Assembly: GCA_030648225.1 (NCBI GenBank)
Contig: JAUSIA010000297.1
Coordinates: 1 to 7,087 of the forward strand
Reading direction: 5' to 3'
DNA length: 7,087 nucleotides
Source: Ignavibacteria bacterium
GTDB lineage: Bacteria; Bacteroidota; Ignavibacteria; Ignavibacteriales; Ignavibacteriaceae
Both the position numbers and the translations under genes were made by a program. The notes under the pieces were generated by a model, which saw nothing but the letters and a program-made list of their open reading frames with translations, made no database searches and was not told where the DNA came from. Below are positions 1 through 5,653 of this stretch, piece by piece. How positions within the stretch are numbered: position 1 is the first letter of the stretch; each line of letters begins with the position of its first letter.

Positions 1-486
1 CGTTTCAAAATGATTATGACATTTCTCCTTACAACAAGAGGGATCCCCCAAATTTATTACGGGACAGAAATTGGGTTAAAAGGGGGAAAAGGTCATGGAG
101 CTATAAGAGAAGATTTTCCAGGTGGATTTCCCGATGATAACCGGAATGCATTTACCAGCTCTGAAAGAACTGCTTCAGAAAATGAGTTGTTTAACTTTTT
201 CAAAGAAATTTTAAAGGTAAGAAAAAAATATAATGCGCTAAGTCTCGGTCGCCTGGTTCACTATTCTCTTGAAAACGAAGTTTATTTTTATTTCAGAATA
301 TATAATAATGAAAAAATTCTTGTTGTATTAAATAACAGTGAAAAGAAGCAAAATATAAAACTCCCTGATGAGGAGTTTCTTAAAAATGTAAAGGGTTTGC
401 TAAATCTTTTAACAAATGAAAAAATAAACTCCAATGATATTGAGATTGATTCTTTAGAATCATCAATTTATCTTGTACAGGAATAA
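1..486 (+). CDS. GH13 alpha-amylase-family glycosidase, C-terminal part (SusA/cyclomaltodextrinase-like)
   Basis: The reading frame is open from the first base (Arg-Phe-Lys, then the Met at base 10) to the TAA at 484, so this is the last 161 residues of a longer enzyme cut by the window edge. The stretch TTRGIPQIYYGTEIG is the end of the GH13 TIM barrel (strand 8). It is followed by a charged loop with REDFPGGF, which is typical of neopullulanases and cyclomaltodextrinases such as Bacteroides SusA. Residues from about 55 on look like a helix leading into the beta-sandwich C domain (YFYFRIYNNEKILVVLNNS). Family knowledge: these enzymes hydrolyse alpha-1,4 links in starch, pullulan or cyclic maltodextrins. 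The catalytic Asp/Glu/Asp residues would lie upstream, outside the window, so activity, subfamily and signal peptide cannot be judged. The next gene begins 48 bases downstream on the same strand. Confidence 0.88.
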   Translation, partial: RFKMIMTFLLTTRGIPQIYYGTEIGLKGGKGHGAIREDFPGGFPDDNRNAFTSSERTASENELFNFFKEILKVRKKYNALSLGRLVHYSLENEVYFYFRIYNNEKILVVLNNSEKKQNIKLPDEEFLKNVKGLLNLLTNEKINSNDIEIDSLESSIYLVQE

Positions 487-534
487 TGCCCTTCAATTTA
501 TATTTTAAAAATAAATTCATAAGGAGTTATTTTT

Positions 535-693
535 ATGAATAAACTTTCGATAATACCTGAGTTATGGGAATTTCTTAAAGTCAGAAAAAAATGGTGGCTT
601 GCACCCATTTTCATTCTTCTTCTGCTTTTAGGCGGATTAATAATTCTCACGCAAGGTTCCGCTCTTGCACCATTTATTTATACAATCTTCTAA
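535..693 (+). CDS. DUF5989-family single-pass membrane mini-protein
   Basis: This is a 52-residue protein with a strong AAGGAG ribosome binding site at 521-526, eight bases before the ATG. The soluble start (MNKLSIIPELWEFLKVRKKW) is followed by one hydrophobic helix at about residues 21-39 (APIFILLLLLGGLIIL) and ends TQGSALAPFIYTIF. This layout (ELWxFLKxRKKWWLxP, then helix, then QGSAxAPFIYTIF) matches the DUF5989 family as I know it. Members are often found beside SxtJ-type membrane proteins and carbamoyltransferases; neither is visible here, where the upstream neighbour is a glycosidase. Function is unknown. It is short enough to be missed by length-filtered gene calling. Family assignment is by recognition of the motif, without a search. 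Confidence 0.82.
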   Translation: MNKLSIIPELWEFLKVRKKWWLAPIFILLLLLGGLIILTQGSALAPFIYTIF

Positions 694-708
694 TAATTTG
701 TTTCGTCA

Positions 709-855
709 GTGGGCAAGGGTGAAAAAATATCTGTCCCTAAAAAGAAAAAGAGAATTCCTTTGCCCGGTAAACCTCCCAAGATTGAAAAGGATAAAAAGGC
801 ATATAACAGGAAAAAGGAAAAAGATAAGATCCGTAAGAAACGGACGAATGATTGA
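709..855 (+). CDS. Possible lysine-rich small basic protein
   Basis: A frame open after the TAA at 694 runs to the TGA at 853. If it starts at GTG 709 it gives 48 residues beginning VGKGEKISVPKKKKR, with IPLPGKPPKIEKDKKAYNRK in the middle, and ending in Lys/Arg-rich sequence. Proline-lysine spacing and many AAA/AAG/GAA codons make it look more protein-like than the overlapping frames, which give low-complexity sequence. It starts 15 bases after the DUF5989 stop, so translational coupling is possible. Weak points are the absence of ATG and of a clear ribosome binding site. The opening VGKGEK faintly recalls the MGKGDKK start of ribosomal protein bTHX, but the rest does not follow. Function is not recognised. 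Confidence 0.4.
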   Translation: MGKGEKISVPKKKKRIPLPGKPPKIEKDKKAYNRKKEKDKIRKKRTND

Positions 856-1020
856 ATGATTGTATGGTCGGTTGACATTTTTCTTTCATAAATCCATACA
901 TTCATCTTACACTTGAATTTGCTCTTAACCTTCCGGAATTGTTACAAAAAGTTGCATTTTCTCTTTTTATAACCACATTAAATAAGCAAAAATATTTTTA
1001 GATATTATTTTGAAGCCATA

Positions 1021-1051
1021 TTGCTTTGCAATGTTTGTGGCTTTATATTTG
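1021..1051 (+). promoter_or_regulatory. Candidate Bacteroidetes-type promoter for the Lrp-glnA operon
   Basis: TTG at 1021-1023 and TATATTTG at 1044-1051 are separated by 20 bases. This matches the Bacteroidetes primary-sigma pattern (TTG at -33, TAnnTTTG at -7). Transcription would begin near 1056-1058, about 35 bases before the ATG at 1093. If it is real, the in-frame TTG at 1021 cannot be the start of the regulator. A weaker alternative is a TTGACA at 872-877 without a good -10 partner. No promoter is visible between the regulator and glnA. Confidence 0.42.
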
Positions 1052-1092
1052 TCACCAATCTTGGAGATAATCTTAAAAAATTAAGGCAAATA

Positions 1093-1539
1093 ATGCTTGA
1101 TAACTTAGATATTAAAATGCTTCATATTCTTCAGCAGAATGCAAGGACAAAACGAAACCAACTTGCAGAAGCGGTAGGATTATCAATTCCCTCCGTTAGT
1201 GAAAGATTAAATAAGCTTGAAGAGAACGGAATTATAGAAGGTTATTATGCAAAATTAAACAGGAAAGTTTTTGGCTTCGATATTATGGCTTATATACTTG
1301 TGCTGATGGATTCTTCAAAGCATTATAAAACTTTGATAACTCATGTAGAAAAGAAACCTGAGATACTCGAGTGCCATTCGGTTCTTGGGGAAGGTTCTCA
1401 TATGCTTAAAGCGCTTGTTAAAAACACTGAAGCCCTTGAAAAATTATTGAGTGAAATACAAGCATGGACAGGAGTTGTTTCAACAAGAACTACTTTTGTT
1501 CTCTCAACATTAAAGGATACAACAAGTTTAAACATCTAA
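1093..1539 (+). CDS. Lrp/AsnC-family transcriptional regulator
   Basis: This is a 148-residue DNA-binding regulator of the feast/famine type, of normal family length. The N-terminal winged helix-turn-helix spans residues about 4-52: LDIKMLHILQQNARTKRNQL, then the recognition helix SIPSVSERLNKLEENGII. A RAM (AsnC ligand-binding) domain follows at about 63-140. I chose ATG 1093 because AAGG at 1083-1086 lies six bases upstream and the family normally begins a few residues before LDxxDxxIL. An in-frame TTG at 1021 would add 24 atypical residues and overlaps a likely promoter. The RAM loop reads VLGEGSHML where many relatives have a V-x-G-x-x-D pattern, so effector binding may differ. The stop is 25 bases before glnA, which suggests it controls glutamine synthetase and perhaps itself. 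That target is inference. Confidence 0.9.
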   Translation: MLDNLDIKMLHILQQNARTKRNQLAEAVGLSIPSVSERLNKLEENGIIEGYYAKLNRKVFGFDIMAYILVLMDSSKHYKTLITHVEKKPEILECHSVLGEGSHMLKALVKNTEALEKLLSEIQAWTGVVSTRTTFVLSTLKDTTSLNI

Positions 1540-1564
1540 TATTAACTTATAAAAAGGAAAAACT

Positions 1565-2992
1565 ATGGCGAAAGCTCCCTTACCTGTAGACAACGTCTTA
1601 AAGTATGTTAAGATAAATAAGATTGAATTCATAGATCTGAAGTTTATGGATTTTCCCGGGCAGTGGCAGCACTTCACTGTTCCGGCATCACAGCTTGATG
1701 CAAAATCCTTTGAAGATGGATTCGGGTTTGACGGCTCATCTATACGCGGTTGGAAAGCAATTAATGAAAGCGATATGCTAATCATCCCTGACCCTGACAC
1801 AATGTTTCTGGATCCCTTTATTGAAGCATCTACAATAAGCCTTACCTGCGATGTTTATGAACCGGCAACAAAAGAAAAGTATGAAAGATGCCCGAGAAAT
1901 ATTGCACAGAAAGCAGCAGCTTACCTTATCTCCACAGGTATTGCTGATACTGTTTATTTTGGGCCCGAAGCTGAGTTTTTTATTTTTGATGATGTAAGAT
2001 TTGATTCATCACCTAACGGAAGTTTCTATTATGTAGATTCAATTGAAGGAAGATGGAACAGCGGACGTGATGAAGGCCCAAACCTTGGTTACAAGCCAAG
2101 ATATAAGGAAGGGTATTTCCCGGTTCCTCCTACAGATTCTCTTGTTGATCTCCGTAATGAGATGGTCTTAAATCTTATTAAATGCGGGGTTGATGTTGAA
2201 GCTCAGCATCATGAAGTTGCAAGCGGCGGGCAGTGTGAAATTGATTTGAGATTCCAGCCGCTTCTTAAAGCTGCAGATCAGCTTCTTATGTTTAAATATA
2301 TTGTGAAGAATACAGCAAAGAAGCATAACAAAACTGTTACTTATATGCCTAAACCGATTTTCGGTGATAATGGAAGCGGCATGCACGTTCATACAAGTCT
2401 GTGGAAAAAGGGTAAGCCGCTTTTTGCAGGTTCAGGTTATGCAGGGTTGAGTGAGATGGCTCTCTACTTTATTGGTGGAATATTAAAGCACGCTCCTTCT
2501 CTTCTTGCATTTACAAATCCAACTACAAATTCTTATAAGAGACTTGTTCCCGGATTTGAAGCACCAGTGAACCTTGCTTACTCACAAAGAAACAGAAGCG
2601 CTTCTGTAAGGATACCGATGTATTCTACAAGCCCTAAAACAAAAAGAGTTGAGTTCAGGTGTCCTGATCCTTCCTGTAATCCTTACCTTGGATTCTCAGC
2701 AATGTTATTGGCAGGACTTGACGGTATACAGAACAGGATTGATCCGGGTGATCCTCTTGATAAAGACATTTACGATCTTCCCCCGGAAGAACTAGCAAAC
2801 GTCCCTTCAACTCCTGGCAGCTTGAATGAAGCATTAAAAGCTTTACAAAATGATCACGAGTACTTGCTAAAGGGAAATGTATTTACAGAAGATGTAATTG
2901 AAACCTGGATAAAGTATAAAACTGATAAGGAAATTAAACCAATGGCTCTGCAGCCGCATCCTTATGAGTTTGGTTTGTATTATGATGTTTAA
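1565..2992 (+). CDS. glnA: Glutamine synthetase, type I (GSI-beta)
   Basis: Makes glutamine from glutamate, ammonia and ATP in the cytoplasm; the family works as a dodecamer. The 475-residue length is full for GSI. The beta-grasp N-terminal domain (residues 1-110) contains the [11 protein letters not shown] loop. The catalytic domain shows the metal ligands E135 and E137 (GPEAEFF), E217 and E225 ([11 protein letters not shown]), H274 ([10 protein letters not shown]) and E363 ([10 protein letters not shown]), plus the glutamate-binding [17 protein letters not shown] segment. A Tyr at 403 in [11 protein letters not shown] is the adenylylation site typical of the GSI-beta subclass, and the C-terminus [11 protein letters not shown] is canonical. 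This predicts covalent control by a GlnE-type adenylyltransferase encoded elsewhere. AAAGGAAA at 1553-1560 is the ribosome binding site. It lies 25 bases behind the Lrp-type regulator, with no visible promoter between, and a terminator follows. Confidence 0.97.
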   Translation: MAKAPLPVDNVLKYVKINKIEFIDLKFMDFPGQWQHFTVPASQLDAKSFEDGFGFDGSSIRGWKAINESDMLIIPDPDTMFLDPFIEASTISLTCDVYEPATKEKYERCPRNIAQKAAAYLISTGIADTVYFGPEAEFFIFDDVRFDSSPNGSFYYVDSIEGRWNSGRDEGPNLGYKPRYKEGYFPVPPTDSLVDLRNEMVLNLIKCGVDVEAQHHEVASGGQCEIDLRFQPLLKAADQLLMFKYIVKNTAKKHNKTVTYMPKPIFGDNGSGMHVHTSLWKKGKPLFAGSGYAGLSEMALYFIGGILKHAPSLLAFTNPTTNSYKRLVPGFEAPVNLAYSQRNRSASVRIPMYSTSPKTKRVEFRCPDPSCNPYLGFSAMLLAGLDGIQNRIDPGDPLDKDIYDLPPEELANVPSTPGSLNEALKALQNDHEYLLKGNVFTEDVIETWIKYKTDKEIKPMALQPHPYEFGLYYDV

Positions 2993-3012
2993 AAAATATT
3001 AATAACTATATG

Positions 3013-3043
3013 ACACTCACTTTCAAAGTGAGTGTTACTTTTT
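3013..3043 (+). terminator. Intrinsic terminator of the Lrp-glnA operon
   Basis: The inverted repeat ACACTCACTTT / AAAGTGAGTGT (11 bp, with the innermost pairs opening as the loop) is followed by TACTTTTTG. It begins 20 bases after the glnA stop. Confidence 0.85.
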
Positions 3044-3051
3044 GTTGTAAT

Positions 3052-3082
3052 TGTAGAGACGCCCCCTACATAGATTTTTTTT
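3052..3082 (+). terminator. Weak hairpin plus T-tract, possible back-up terminator
   Basis: TGTAG (3052-3056) can pair with CTACA (3066-3070), and a run of eight T follows at 3075-3082. The stem is only 5 bp. The left arm contains GTAGAGACGC, which resembles one half of a longer dispersed repeat seen in some bacteria, but its partner arm is absent here. Confidence 0.25.
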
Positions 3083-3159
3083 CACCTGATTAAATCTCTG
3101 AAAAGTTAACCCCTATCTTTTAGAGTATAATGCGAAACTCATAGATTACTATTCTATTG

Positions 3160-3179
3160 CCACGAGCTTTAGCTCGTGG
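3160..3179 (-). repeat. REP-like hairpin, CCACGAG arms
   Basis: CCACGAGCTTTAGCTCGTGG is a perfect dyad: a 7-bp stem CCACGAG/CTCGTGG around CTTTAG. Read on the minus strand the centre is C-TAAA-G. It shares its plan (20 bases, CC..GG feet, T(A/G)AA loop) with the hairpins at 3263, 4838, 4920, 5611 and 6172, but with different arms. Confidence 0.75.
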
Positions 3180-3201
3180 ATAAAAACAAAAAAGAAACTA
3201 A

Positions 3202-3240
3202 GGCTTTAGCCATAGATATAATTAAATTGCGGCTAAAGCC
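3202..3240. repeat. Inverted pair of GGCTTTAGCC / GGCTAAAGCC
   Basis: GGCTTTAGCC at 3202-3211 and its exact reverse complement at 3231-3240 are separated by 19 AT-rich bases, so they can form a 10-bp hairpin. Each decamer is also a small dyad (GGC-TAAA-GCC on one strand) with the same TAAA loop as the larger REP-like hairpins on either side. They look like shortened members of that family. Confidence 0.65.
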
Positions 3241-3262
3241 AAATATTTTTTACTTATTTATT

Positions 3263-3282
3263 CCCCGACATAAATGTCGGGG
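3263..3282 (+). repeat. REP-like hairpin, CCCCGAC arms
   Basis: CCCCGACATAAATGTCGGGG has a 7-bp stem around ATAAAT. It is preceded by TATT and followed by CT, exactly as the CCCATAG hairpin at 4838 is, although the arms are different. Together with 3160-3240 it forms a 120-base palindrome cluster between the glnA terminator and the decayed minus-strand genes. Confidence 0.75.
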
Positions 3283-3306
3283 CTATTAATCAGAAATAAT
3301 TTAGTT

Positions 3307-3668
3307 CTATTTCATTGCGGGAACGGGACGTAGTGCAAGCTCAATGCTGTTTAACACTGCCAAGACAACCAGAGACTTTGGAGAGGTTGCCTGTGATATT
3401 TCAAACTGTTTTTGAAGCCTAGTTGATATGGTTGTGCAGAGTGTAAATACGGCAACCAATGCCATGTCCATCTCCAGTTCATAAAAGGTGAATTGGAAGC
3501 AGCAGTGTAACTAGCTAAAATAGTTGCGAATGTACTTGAAAGCAGACCTGTAATGATGGTCTGCGTATTTGTCCGGCGTAAGCGGCGCATTCGTTTTTCT
3601 GCATTTATTTTACTCTGTTTTATCCATTGAACATGGTCATCGGGTATTTGCTGTATATTCTGTCGCAT
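3307..3668 (-). pseudogene. Frameshifted two-helix membrane protein (SLATT/DUF4231-like in appearance)
   Basis: The minus-strand start at 3668 has a near-perfect ribosome binding site, AAAGGAGG (complement of 3675-3682), six bases upstream, so this was a real gene. The first 62 residues (MRQNIQQIPDDHVQWIKQSK, then RMRRLRRTNTQ and a helix at about 36-56) read well. The frame then degenerates into Trp/His-rich sequence and stops at 3351. Shifting frame at the A-run 3483-3486 (plus-strand view) gives a sensible continuation with YELE, a second helix MDMALVAVFTLCTTISTRL and the end NSIELALRPVPAMK, stopping at 3307. One missing base restores a protein of 120 residues. A basic N-terminus followed by two helices resembles small 2TM proteins of the SLATT/DUF4231 type, but I am not sure of the family. 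Visually it is richer in G+C than the DNA around it, which suggests transfer. It follows an aminotransferase remnant by 37 bases on the same strand. A second lesion near 3370-3390 is possible. Confidence 0.6.
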
Positions 3669-3705
3669 TTCATACCTCCTTTGGTTACAAAATACAATAT
3701 GACAA

Positions 3706-3855
3706 TTAATTAACCTTTGCTAACTCCATTACAACTTCTTTAAGTAATTGCATCACTTCTTTTATTTGTAAATCAGAAATGTACGGTGCGGGACCCAAAC
3801 GCAAAACATTTCCACGATGACAACTTCCCTGGTTAAGTGAATTTTGAATTGAGGT
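3706..3855 (-). pseudogene. C-terminal remnant of a PLP-dependent aminotransferase (class V-like)
   Basis: A minus-strand frame of 49 residues ends at a TAA (complement of 3706-3708). It reads TSIQNSLNQGSCHRGN, then VLRLGPAPYISDLQIKEVMQ and LLKEVVMELAKVN. The NVLRLGPAPYIS segment followed by a closing amphipathic helix is the typical end of fold-type I PLP enzymes (class V aminotransferase or kynureninase-like). A stop codon lies immediately upstream in frame (complement of 3856-3858), no start is present, and nothing recognisable continues beyond it, so the rest of the gene (several hundred residues) has been deleted. It lies 37 bases before the frameshifted membrane-protein gene and may once have been in the same operon. 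The exact subfamily cannot be told from this piece. Confidence 0.6.
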
Positions 3856-4140
3856 TTATCCTATATTAAATGTTTTGTTCTGGTTTAGAAGCTAATCCTT
3901 CTTTGTCCTAAAAGTTAAAAATAAATTATTTCCTAACTGTTGACTATTTTTAAGTCACGACTTAACTTCATTATGAAAAATAATTATTTAAGTTTCCTTA
4001 TTTATTCCTTCTTGAAAATCCATTCTAATAAGGGAGCTGTATAAAGAATATATTACCAAGGTTCTGTATTTATACTTTTCGTTTCGCTCAAACTTGAAAT
4101 TTACAATAAAGTTAACCAGATAAATTCAATAATTATTTCA
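3856..4140. other. Gene-free AT-rich stretch
   Basis: I see no convincing coding frame, RNA gene or terminator here. The only structure is the 16-base dyad at 3950-3965. The stretch contains the deletion boundary of the aminotransferase remnant on its left and presumably the promoter of the membrane-protein gene at 4153 on its right. TACTTTTC at 4073-4080 differs by one base from the Bacteroidetes -7 element, but no TTG lies at the expected distance. Confidence 0.5.
3950..3965. promoter_or_regulatory. Perfect 16-base dyad, possible operator
   Basis: TTAAGTC-AC-GACTTAA is an exact 7+7 inverted repeat around two bases, with no T-run after it. It lies about 190 bases before the gene at 4153. 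The size and near-zero spacer fit a dimeric repressor site better than a terminator, but no regulator gene is adjacent. Confidence 0.25.
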
Positions 4141-4152
4141 AGAGGTTACAGA

Positions 4153-4695
4153 ATGGATTCAATCAAAAAGTTCTCACCCGCATTGTTTGGTGTAATTATT
4201 TTTTGCTTTCTACTCCCCTTCGTTAATCTCACCTGCAGCGGTCAGACTGTTATGACTTTGACCGGTTTTCAACTGATTACAGGTGCAGAGGTTGATCAGT
4301 CAGGCTTGTTTAATCAACCGGGTATGTTTGATCAAAAAGGTATGCAGGATCAGCAATCCGGGAACCAGAGTGTCGATGCTCAGCCATTAGCTCTTTTTGC
4401 AATGTTTGCAGCAATATTAAGTTTAGCTGTAAGCTTTATAAGGAAAAAGACCACGGCTTTTATATGTATGATAATTTCAGCACTTGGCTGCATCTTTTTA
4501 CTCCTGTTGAAAATTAATATGGATAGCGATGTTGCTGCGAATGGGCAGGGTATTGTGCAGCTGGAATATCAGTTTGGTTATTGGTTTTCATTTTTACTTT
4601 TTATACTTGGCGCTGTTTTACAATGGGCTGTATTTAGAGAGAAACCCAAAAGTGAAAACAAAGTGGTTGAAACTCCTCCTACTGCTATACCATAG
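4153..4695 (+). CDS. Conserved four-helix membrane protein of unknown function
   Basis: This 180-residue protein has AAGAGG at 4140-4145 as ribosome binding site, seven bases before the ATG. Predicted membrane helices lie at about residues 9-27, 78-96, 100-119 and 142-161. The loop after helix 1 begins NLTCSGQTVMTLTGFQLITG. I recognise this as the hallmark of a widespread unnamed membrane-protein family, sometimes fused to a zinc ribbon, which also has an FGYWFSFLL-type last helix. The same loop continues with a small internal repeat (GLFNQ, GMFDQ, GMQDQ at residues 51-67), which appears to be a lineage-specific insertion. The C-terminal tail is polar (REKPKSENKVVETPP). Cellular role is unknown, and the location is presumably the inner membrane. 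The first composite repeat unit starts about 100 bases after the stop. Confidence 0.85.
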   Translation: MDSIKKFSPALFGVIIFCFLLPFVNLTCSGQTVMTLTGFQLITGAEVDQSGLFNQPGMFDQKGMQDQQSGNQSVDAQPLALFAMFAAILSLAVSFIRKKTTAFICMIISALGCIFLLLLKINMDSDVAANGQGIVQLEYQFGYWFSFLLFILGAVLQWAVFREKPKSENKVVETPPTAIP

Positions 4696-4796
4696 TTACC
4701 GGGCGACTTCATTAATCGCTCTTTCAAATGATGAAATGATCAATTTTAATATTTTAACCATCTCACAATTTTTCTTTTCATAATTATAAATTATAA

Positions 4797-4812
4797 AACG
4801 GTTAAAACCGTT
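4797..4812. repeat. Palindrome a, copy 1
   Basis: AACGGTTAAAACCGTT is an exact dyad (AACGGTT / AACCGTT around AA). Identical copies lie at 5514-5529 and 6131-6146, each at the left edge of a composite repeat unit. Here it is followed after 25 bases by a REP hairpin, and the 63-base stretch 4797-4859 matches 6131-6193 at 58 positions by my count. Confidence 0.85.
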
Positions 4813-4837
4813 ACAATTTTTTTCTTTTATTCGTATT

Positions 4838-4857
4838 CCCATAGATAAATCTATGGG
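4838..4857 (+). repeat. REP hairpin (+), copy 1
   Basis: CCCATAGATAAATCTATGGG has a 7-bp stem CCCATAG/CTATGGG (8 bp if the A-T pair closes the loop) and a TAAA loop. TT precedes it and CT follows. It is identical to the copy at 6172-6191 beside the transposase gene. Confidence 0.85.
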
Positions 4858-4861
4858 CTGT

Positions 4862-4880
4862 TAGGATAAATCTGTGGGCC
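4862..4880 (+). repeat. Partial REP (+) copy
   Basis: TAGgATAAATCTgTGGGCc reproduces the right two-thirds of the preceding hairpin (TAG-ATAAAT-CTATGGGCT) with one inserted base and two changes. It looks like a decayed tandem duplicate lacking its left arm. Confidence 0.5.
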
Positions 4881-4919
4881 GCTTATGTTTATTCGTTCAT
4901 CAATATTATATTTTTATAG

Positions 4920-4939
4920 CCCATAGCTTCAGCTATGGG
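4920..4939 (-). repeat. REP hairpin (-), copy 1
   Basis: CCCATAGCTTCAGCTATGGG has the same arms as the hairpin at 4838 but, read on the minus strand, a C-TGAA-G centre, with GGGCT again on its 3' side. It therefore sits in inverted orientation to 4838-4857, like the paired REPs of a BIME. It is identical to 5611-5630. Confidence 0.85.
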
Positions 4940-4962
4940 ATTTTAGAGAGAAACGAATTATA

Positions 4963-4985
4963 TTGAAACCGTTTCAACGGTTTAA
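4963..4985. repeat. Palindrome d, copy 1
   Basis: TTGA is followed by AACCGTT-TC-AACGGTT (4967-4982) and TAA. It uses the same heptamers as palindrome a in reverse order and closes the composite unit 4797-4985. It follows the REP (-) hairpin after exactly 23 bases, as copy 2 does, although the 23-base spacers are dissimilar. The DUF1801 gene starts 47 bases later. Confidence 0.8.
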
Positions 4986-5032
4986 TAATGAAGATGTTTC
5001 ATATTTTTAATTATTGAGTAAGGGAGTATTCA

Positions 5033-5452
5033 ATGGCAGAAAATAAAACCAAAGAAACCAAAGCAAGCGTTGAAAAATTCTTAAACAGTATTAAAGATGA
5101 AAATAAGTGTGAAGACTGTTTTAAGATAATGAAGTTTATGAAAGATATAACCAGAGAAGAACCCAAAATGTGGGGACCGGCTATCGTTGGTTTTGGCAAT
5201 TATCATTATAAATATGAGAGCGGAAAGGAAGGGAATTGGTTTAGTGTAGGTTTCTCTCCTCGTAAACAAAACATTACACTTTACATTATGTCTGGCTTCA
5301 GTGAAGATCTGCTTTCAAAACTTGGTAAATATAAAACAGGCAAATCATGTCTTTATATAAAAAGCTTAAAAGATGTTGATATGAAAGTGCTTGAAAAGAT
5401 TATGAGTGATTCAGTGAATTATATAAAGAAGAAGTACCCTGCGGCAGTATAA
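5033..5452 (+). CDS. DUF1801 (YdhG-like) domain protein
   Basis: This 139-residue soluble protein has ribosome binding site AAGGGAG at 5020-5026, six bases before the ATG. The DUF1801 signature is clear: KMWGPAIVGFGNYHYKYESG at residues 45-64, NWFSVGFSPRKQNITLYIM at 68-86, and the KLGKYKTGKSCLYIKSLKDV segment at 96-115. Family members are small alpha/beta proteins, some compared with frataxin-like folds. Biochemical role is not established, and no catalytic residues can be named. Length is normal and the gene appears intact. It lies between the right end of repeat unit 1 (ends 4985) and palindrome a of unit 2 (starts 5514), the same arrangement as the transposase gene one unit further on, so it might be a passenger of the repeat system. 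That is inference; simple insertion of repeats into both gaps would look the same. Confidence 0.92.
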   Translation: MAENKTKETKASVEKFLNSIKDENKCEDCFKIMKFMKDITREEPKMWGPAIVGFGNYHYKYESGKEGNWFSVGFSPRKQNITLYIMSGFSEDLLSKLGKYKTGKSCLYIKSLKDVDMKVLEKIMSDSVNYIKKKYPAAV

Positions 5453-5513
5453 ATTGTCTTAGGCAGTCAAGCCTGAAGAGCTCGAATCCCGCCATTTTTT
5501 TTTCATAATTAAA

Positions 5514-5529
5514 AACGGTTAAAACCGTT
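5514..5529. repeat. Palindrome a, copy 2
   Basis: Exact copy of AACGGTTAAAACCGTT. Its left flank (T-run, then CATAATTA) also resembles the flank of copy 1 (4770-4796), so the repeated unit extends a little further left than the dyad. Confidence 0.85.
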
Positions 5530-5556
5530 CAACATCATTTTGGGTTTTCCTCAATA

Positions 5557-5573
5557 CCAATAGGTCTACGGGC
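5557..5573 (+). repeat. Decayed REP (+), copy 2
   Basis: CCAATAG-GT-CTACGGGC aligns with CCCATAG-ATAAAT-CTATGGGC after loss of four loop bases and two arm changes. It lies 27 bases after palindrome a, matching the 25-base spacing of the intact copies. On its own it would not be convincing; position supports it. Confidence 0.45.
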
Positions 5574-5610
5574 GTTTAATCTGTCCGTCTCCCCTAATTT
5601 ATTTTTGTAG

Positions 5611-5630
5611 CCCATAGCTTCAGCTATGGG
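5611..5630 (-). repeat. REP hairpin (-), copy 2
   Basis: Identical to 4920-4939, with the same TAG before it and A-T-rich sequence after it. It forms the left REP flank of the transposase gene. Confidence 0.85.
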
Positions 5631-5653
5631 ATATTATAATGGAAAACCCTAAA

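Noticed and set aside
665..905. Longer frames on both strands across the DUF5989/lysine-rich region
   Set aside because: The + frame from 665 starts inside the DUF5989 gene and reads low-complexity basic sequence. The minus frame to 690 is Phe/Leu/Ser-rich because it is antisense to lysine codons.
3542..3564. Inverted repeat GCAGACC / GGTCTGC inside the frameshifted membrane-protein gene
   Set aside because: A 7-bp match over coding sequence with no T-run and no relation to the REP plan is likely chance.
4529..4783. Second + strand frame overlapping the end of the four-helix protein gene
   Set aside because: Out of frame with a clearly conserved protein; no ribosome binding site or recognisable product.
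5081..5269. Minus-strand frame opposite the DUF1801 gene
   Set aside because: It lies wholly inside a well-supported gene on the + strand, and the protein has no recognisable features; it is a shadow frame. The same applies to minus-strand frames over glnA and the cupredoxin gene.
5461..5500. tRNA-like 3' end (CTCGAATCCCGCCA followed by a T-run) after the DUF1801 gene, possible tRNA fragment or attachment site
   Set aside because: The bases before the would-be T-loop (AAGAG) do not pair with CCCGC, the loop lacks the TT start, and no acceptor, D or anticodon arms can be found upstream, where the DUF1801 coding end lies. At most a chance match.
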